Below, in pieces: positions 57,412-64,000 of a stretch of DNA of 64,000 nucleotides. Each line of letters begins with the position of its first letter. Within the stretch, counting starts at the first letter, position 1. The position numbers were made by a program, and so were the translations under genes. Origin of the DNA: Blastobasis lacticolella (Eukaryota > Arthropoda > Insecta > Lepidoptera > Blastobasidae); the NCBI GenBank assembly GCA_905147135.1, contig LR990048.1, positions 4,820,563 through 4,884,562 of the forward strand, written 5' to 3'. The notes under the pieces were generated by a model, which did not search any database, had not been told where the DNA came from, and was given only the letters and a program-made list of their open reading frames with translations.

Positions 57412-60400
57412 CTGGAAAGGTGAGCACCAACTTTTAAAAACATAAATAACCCTTTAAAGGGAGTATGGTATAAAGACACACTGGCAAACTTCTTTTTAAC
57501 TCCTATCTGTTACTTCTTAATTCTATTTGTTGCGGGTTCTAAGACAGTATTAGCTTGTCCTCGGGCGCGCCTGAGTGTCAAAACTTGGGACCATTGTGTG
57601 GTCGCCGCTGTAGATCCTGGCTACACAGGAGTTGCAGCGGTGGGAATGAGTGGTGGGGCAAAGAAAAAAACTTATTTTTTTAGTTACAGAGTAGCCAGGC
57701 TGTCAGCCATTTGACCGCCATCTCACCTGGTGGTAAGTATGCGGCCGTTGATGGAGCATGACTGTCTAGGAACAGCCTATTCACGCTAGCCTTGAAGGCG
57801 TCTTGGGCACAGTAGCGACTTTACGTACATATAAGATTAAAATACTATGGTAACTGTCCATAAGCGGCGGCGACCACTTTCCATCACGTGGCCCGCTTGC
57901 CTGTTGTTCAGCAGTATAACAAAAAAAAATTTAGACTGACGTCATATCTTTTTTTGGGTAGGTACCTCCCCTACCCTTTAACCAGGGGTGAATTTGTTTC
58001 GTCGTCTATTGTGTGGGGTGTCCTTGAATAGGTCTTTTTAAAGCATTTAGGATGGGTTAAGAGTACTTTTCGATAAAACTCTGTTTCAGAAATATTTAAC
58101 TGTAGGTGATTTTTTTGTTAGAAACCCCGGGGTCTTATACTGCACGTGGTCCGACACGTTTTAGCTGGTTCTCGTTCATATTCTTTAATATAAAAGTAGC
58201 ATCTAATCCTCGAAGTCGTGCGTGCCTCTTGCTGTCTAGCTAGCTGATATTATAAAAATTTTGTAAACACTATAATTTCCAGCCTATCTTTATTTCTAGA
58301 GCGGAAAACTTAAAGCGAAGGGCTTGTAATGGGTTAATTTTTTTTTTGTTAAGCACAATAGGTACTTTACTATTTTGTTTTGTTTATTCCCTCAGAACCG
58401 ATTCTAAATTCTACTGAAAATTCTTTACAAATACGAAGCTAGAACGTTCGCGAGAGACTTAAGGCACTTTGATGCCGGTATTTCCCACGGGAAGGGTGCG
58501 AGACGGGGGTGGGAATATTGTATGGAGTCCGAGCGGGAAATAAAGAACTACGCGAACAAAGTCTATTGGGGTTTATCTTAAAATAAAGAAGACATAATAT
58601 GTAATGCGTCTATGCTATAAAACATTGCAGTTCACTTTAAAAGTAAAATGAAACCTTACACGTAGCTCTTACTAAGATTTTTCGGGGACAAAACCCAGTT
58701 TTTTGAGAAAAACTGTCAAATAATGACAATATTCAAGAACTTGTTGTTGTACTATTAGCATATAATTAGAAGGAGAATAAAATGAAGAGATTTAAAAAAA
58801 CTACGGATTTATGTCACAAAGTACAAAGTCTATTCCATTGATTTCTATCATTTTAGGTCACAAACTGCTTCCCTAGAGACCCAAGGTGGAGAACGGAGTC
58901 CCACACATTTTGTGTTTAATATAGGTATTTTAACACAACACTAACACTAATTAAATCATTTCATCGACCATAAGGCAGAGCACCGGGGTTGCTGGGGTTA
59001 AGTAGATAGCTATATCATAACCCCACCCGTCCACGCACCTAACACCACGAATAGTTCGCCAAATACAGGTATCGCGAATACGAACTAATTTTGATATTAC
59101 TATATTTCAATGTATGTTATGTAATGCATATAATAGCTAGACAGTAAGATGCTTACATTGGTACCACGTCGATTATTTTATTTTTCTGCAATTATGTGTT
59201 TTGAGTGTTTAAATATATTTTTAGAGTCGTGGTTATCAGCCAGTACCTATAATTGGCTTGACTATATCTACTTATAGTATTTAATTTGTTTTATAGCTGC
59301 TATATAATTTGTTATATATGGTACTCCAACAAATAAATAAATAAATGTTTTGTACTTGGATGAAGTATTACCGTATATAGCACGTGTCGTCTTTAGAACG
59401 CCCTTGACAGACAAATTAACACAACAGTTGCGCTGTTTTGTTGTCGTCACATCAAACAATGACATCGGTACCTACGTGTATCTTGTAAGACGAACGTTCA
59501 TTATTGTATAATTTCAAAAGAATACAAACAGTACTGACTTACACATGAGGAAACATATTATGTATCGCTACGGTAGCGTTTTCGAAACCAAAAGATTTTT
59601 TTTTGCTAAAGTTTCTTATTTTGGTCAAATTCAGCATGATGTTATGGTTTCTTTATCATGTTTGTTGACCGTACCGTTTTCATGTACCGTACCTGACCTA
59701 ACTGCTGATTATTATTATTGAAAATAAATTCCACCTGTACCTTACGATACTTGAACCAAAGAAAAAGAAATCACCATTGTCATAAGTACAATATAACAGG
59801 GTGACACAGAGCGTTGCACAGATTCAGTGGAATAAAAACCGACCAAAACGTGTCGGGCCACGTGCAGTGTAGGGTTCCGTAGTTACCCGTAAATATACAT
59901 GATTTAATGAGGGCTATTTGTTACTATAAACACATTAAAAAGTTACAAATGCACCTAGCTTCCATACAATTTGTATTAAAAATTTGTTAATCCAACTACA
60001 TTATAAAGCGGTTGACTATTGTTTGCGATGTAACTACAAGTTTACGGTTTTTGGATTTTTACCTTTACTTGTGCTACATGGCATTGCTTCTTGCCCATTT
60101 TCATGATTCTAGTTCAACGGGAAGAACCCTACCTATAGGTTTTGATTCCCTTGCGAGTGTCAGCTAGATACGTCCACGTTCTTGGGAAATAGGGTTGACA
60201 GACGGACGAACGGACGGAGAACAAAGTGTTCCTACAGGGGTTCCTTTTTTCTTTTGAGATACGGATCCCAAAAAAAAAATAGGTTCGTAACAATAAACTA
60301 TTTTTCTGGTTACCACCGACTGTTACCGCCTATTGTATATCGACAGGGTAATACTAAAAAAATATAGATTTTACTGTCGACATATCCTTTCCCCTACCCA

Positions 60401-63400
60401 GTATCCTACCCTACCTACCTGTCCACTTACAAAGCAAAAATGTGACGATGGAAAGTCCCGACACTACATTTTTCTGTCGGAATTGTTCCACAAATAGCCT
60501 TCTGCCCATGTCGCAATCCCAGGTAGGTGAAAGTAGGTATCCACGTGTACCGAACGGAGGGCAGCCGAGCCTTCTGGGAAATAGAGTATGGCTTGGTATA
60601 GCCCCCCCCACCCACGGCCTCCCACTTGCGACTACCCGACCCGGCTACCCAGTACTACCCACTGGGCACTGGTCGACTGCATGGAGTGGACCGCTTGATT
60701 TTAAGTACCTAGGTAGGTATACTCTATGTATGTTTTCTAACTAATTGGTGTTAGGATCTGGGGTGCCGGTGACGTCACTGCGCTTATTGCGTATTGTTGT
60801 AACCTATTCTTTAATCCCATTCATTATTGGTTGTTTGGAATGGATAAATTCGAAACTACTGAGTAGACTTTCAAAATTCAGCTATTTCTGAATTTTAGTT
60901 ACTTTAAAAACTAAGTGCAGGCGTTGTAGATGTTATGGGTGACAGTTACCGCTTTCAATCAGGTGGGCTGTCTGCTCGTTGGTCACAGAGTAGTATAAAG
61001 AAAGCTACCTTGATCCCAAACCCGAAGCTGAGTGATTGATTCCGAAATTTCCAAAGGGAATGGGGTAGAACGGGGGAAGGAATAATAATAACCGGACCGA
61101 CCGATGTAGGAAAGTACCTAGTACCTAGACACCTAGACAAGTACCTAGACATAGTCTAAATATATTCAAATATTTCCCAAACTATTCTGAATGGTTTTAT
61201 TGAAACGCGCCTAGAACCAAACTCGGTTAAACTGGTGTTTAAATAAAGAAAACCGCATCGAAATCGGTCCAGCCGTTCGGGGGCTACGATGCTACAGATA
61301 CACACTCAAAATAATTTTAACAAACTGGTCGACTGGAAGTCGCGGCGATAATTCATTTTTTTCACACTCATAATCCGAAATGACTCATGTTGTATAAGTA
61401 ACACGATACAAGGTTGAGTAACCCTTTGACAATGAGACAAACACGCAAATGCCCAGACTCAAAAATATTACCTAACCTAAATTTCATTTGAAACTTCCAA
61501 ACAATAACTGTTAGGAGATATGTTCAGACGTTACAAATAAGTAAAAAACAAACCAAATATCGAACACCGGCGCGAAATCTCGCCATTATTCCCCCCGAAA
61601 CGAGTCATGGCTTGGGATATAACCGTCGGCTCCCCGGTTCCCCCACCGGCAAACAAAAATGTGATTAGATCCCATACGCAGGGTCTCCCCTCCGTTATTC
61701 CCCTATGCCTTTTTGCTTTGCCCACGTGGTGCCGCACCGGGCTGCCTCCGCCAAGCGAGTAACGCGCGCTAGTGTATCGTCGACAACGCGTACAATAATC
61801 TTGTAAAATAAACACGAGACGCCTCTATGAAATTTTACATGCATATTTGCGTATGAATATGGATATTAACGGTAATTTTGCGAGGTGTAGTTTTTCGTTT
61901 TGCCAATAAACAAACGTTTTACTAAGTACAATCGTACGTAGTGTTACCGACAGAAAATACGAGTTTGAAGTTTAAACTTAGTGACCTTCAAACCTGACTA
62001 ACAAAAAGCTAAGGTCACAAAGTTTAAAAAGTAGGTCAAGGGGAAATTAGAGCTTCTGGGGTCTGATTCTCGCGCTGTGACATTTATAAATCGACATTTC
62101 ATTTAAAAATCTCTAATAAAAATGTAATTTAAAACCATCCTTGACAATAAAGGATTAACGAATATCGTTGATAGTAAGTTTTTGCGTATATTTGAGATTC
62201 AGTAACTTTTTAACAGTTATTTGTGGCTAAAGAGAATCGCCCCCCTACTTCCCAATACTTTGCGTCGAAATTAATCGACATATTTATTAGTGAACTCCGT
62301 AATTGGAGTAACAATATCACTTATCGGTACCTACAAAATTATTATTTTATATTAAAATCTTAACTTAGTCATCAGATTTCGCCCTACGACCGCGAGGTAT
62401 CTCGTTCCACTTCCCAAGCGAAGCCCCAACATTTACATTATGAAGCCAGCGCGCTCGGGAGAGGAATTTTGGATCGTGGGAGGGATTTGATCCTAAAACT
62501 TGTCCGGTGGGAGGCGACCGGCTCCAGTTCAACTCGATAAATTGCCAGTACATGGGCTTATTTACCGGGGCTTATGTACGGCCGTACCCCGACACGGCTA
62601 TGTACGCGGCGCCTGTTCTAGCTTCACATGTTAATGTTTCTACACTTACCATGGGCTAAGCGACCATCTATTTAAAAAATATTCATTGCGAATGCTAAAC
62701 AAAGACGCCTAAGCATTTAAATTATGATCATAATCATCTTAATAAACGAATAAATATATCCATGTGCATCTAGCAAACATTATACGCATTATAAATCAAC
62801 TGCGGTCTTATTCTCAACAGGTGCGACGTGGTTCTACGCAAAAAGGTCACGCAAGCGTAATGCAACAGACGACACTTAAGCAATGCGTCGTGACGACATC
62901 CAGTGACATGCAAATCGCTCTTGAAAACCGGACGGGGGCTTCCTTTTTTTCACTCTCAAATAAAAATAGAAAAAGGACGTCGCTCCATAAGCTCCTGTTC
63001 AAAAGGCACCCCTCCCTTAAAATAAATTAGATCCAAAAAACGGTCGGCGGGTTAGAGCTCCCCACCGGTTTACCCCCTCGGTTACCCATGGGGCTCTCTC
63101 CCCTATTCTAGGGGAGGATAGGGGAGGGGCTGAGTGGCGCGCACCGGGCGGTTGGTAACCAACGTCCTAATAATAATACGTTGGCTTTACGACCCACCAG
63201 CTTCAGAGAGCGACGCGCTGATCTAAACGTGTTTTATGGGGGCCCAAATGAGGCTTATCGGGACAAAAACAGTCCTTGTAGTAGATCACAGACATACTGG
63301 ATCAGTATTTAGTAGCCCTGTAGAGGTACATGTGTATTGCTAATTAATATGGAACACGTAAACGCGTGGGATATTATTGAGTCTATCTAAAGGTTGAATT

Positions 63401-64000
63401 GATTAAATTAAATTAGATTATCTAAATTAATTGGGGGAAGAGCTGTTCCTTTTCGTAGTAAAACAAGAAATTGTATAGAGTTAAAACATAATGAGAGTTA
63501 AGTACGGCCAACTTATGTACTTGAGTAAACAACACATTCATACAAATTTCATATAAATAATTGAACTAGGTGCATTTATAACTTTGTGGCAGGCAACTAC
63601 GGAACGGACCCTACAACCTACACACAACCCTACAACCCGATATGTCTTTACCTACTTTTTTAAACAAGAGTGACAGACAAATGACGCAGACCAAAGGGTC
63701 CCGTTGCGCGATTACTTCGCAACACTGAAAGCAGGTCAGGAGCAAGGGCAACCAGACGGCCTATATACGGCCCACGCGAGTCGTAATACCATATTTTAAG
63801 TGGTAATGCAAGTAACACTACGTCAGTTAATATGAAGTGTGCAAGGCGAAAGATATACGCTCGATGGTGGCGAAACTCGTGGCGCAGTCTGCGTTGCTTG
63901 CACACTATTTTTAGCCCCTGACGAAAAAAGGGGGGCGTTATGAGTTTGACGCGTGTACCTCCACAAGGAGGTGTGTGTCTGTGACATCGAAGCTCCCGAA
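57412..64000. other. Upstream intron or 5' flank of gene C
   Basis: A manual search of the minus strand for a TGY-N6-TGY-N6-G|GT exon end, required to complete the first visible finger, was negative. GC-richer patches near 61560-61790, 62380-62560 and 63030-63220 did not give a recognisable exon. Confidence 0.5.
57690..57800 (-). pseudogene. LINE C-terminal tail, second family
   Basis: The reverse complement contains GTGAATAGGCTGTTCCTAGA and the CCAGGTGAGATGGCGGTCAA end. Lies upstream of gene C exon n-5. Confidence 0.55.

Noticed and set aside
57430..64000. A missing gene C exon carrying the CxxC of the first visible finger
   Set aside because: No place matched TGY-N6-TGY-N6-G followed by GT on the minus strand.

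Overview
This is eukaryotic, intron-rich nuclear DNA. The AT-rich background, tRNA-headed SINEs, a jockey-clade LINE, many LINE 3' tails and small inverted-repeat transposons resemble a moth or butterfly (Lepidoptera) genome. That placement is inference from repeat style; no host gene here is a taxonomic marker I can name with certainty.

The backbone is a cluster of three related C2H2 zinc-finger genes, called A, B and C here. Gene A (+, about 9837-29136, 13 exons in my model) and gene B (+, 37374-45540, 8 exons) lie head to tail. Both encode a low-complexity N-terminal half, a lysine-rich stretch and four C2H2 fingers ending in FYRKDHLRKHTRSH. Gene C (-, 49941-57411, last 6 exons; its 5' end lies beyond the window) converges on gene B. 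It has the same FYRKDHL last finger and the same C-terminal module as gene A. Conserved finger spacing and a shared phase-1 intron before FYRKDHL make this a duplicated family of likely nuclear DNA-binding regulators. I do not recognise a definite ortholog.

Layout: 1-9650, repeat-rich, no host exon found; 9655-29136, gene A, whose 6-kb last intron holds a full-length antisense jockey-like LINE (23862-28364) flanked by a target-site duplication; 29137-36930, intergenic or 3' UTR with a nested hAT-type element and a block of spaced GAGCTCGCT repeats; 36930-45540, gene B with its GC-rich 5' end; 45541-49940, convergent intergenic sequence; 49941-57411, gene C; 57412-64000, no exon found, probably gene C's upstream intron.

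The most unusual feature is one 158-nt exon of gene C (52919-53076). On its acceptor side is a 72-bp tandem array in which every unit is a complete 3' splice site plus the first 22 nt of the exon (ten acceptors in register, plus a stray eleventh). On its donor side a retroposon has inserted so that its target-site duplication is a copy of the 5' splice site. Gene A shows related behaviour: partial finger-exon duplicates sit in its intron, one giving a second acceptor exactly 72 nt upstream and in frame. Splice sites in this family appear to be multiplying. No transcript evidence was available, so use of the extra sites is untested.
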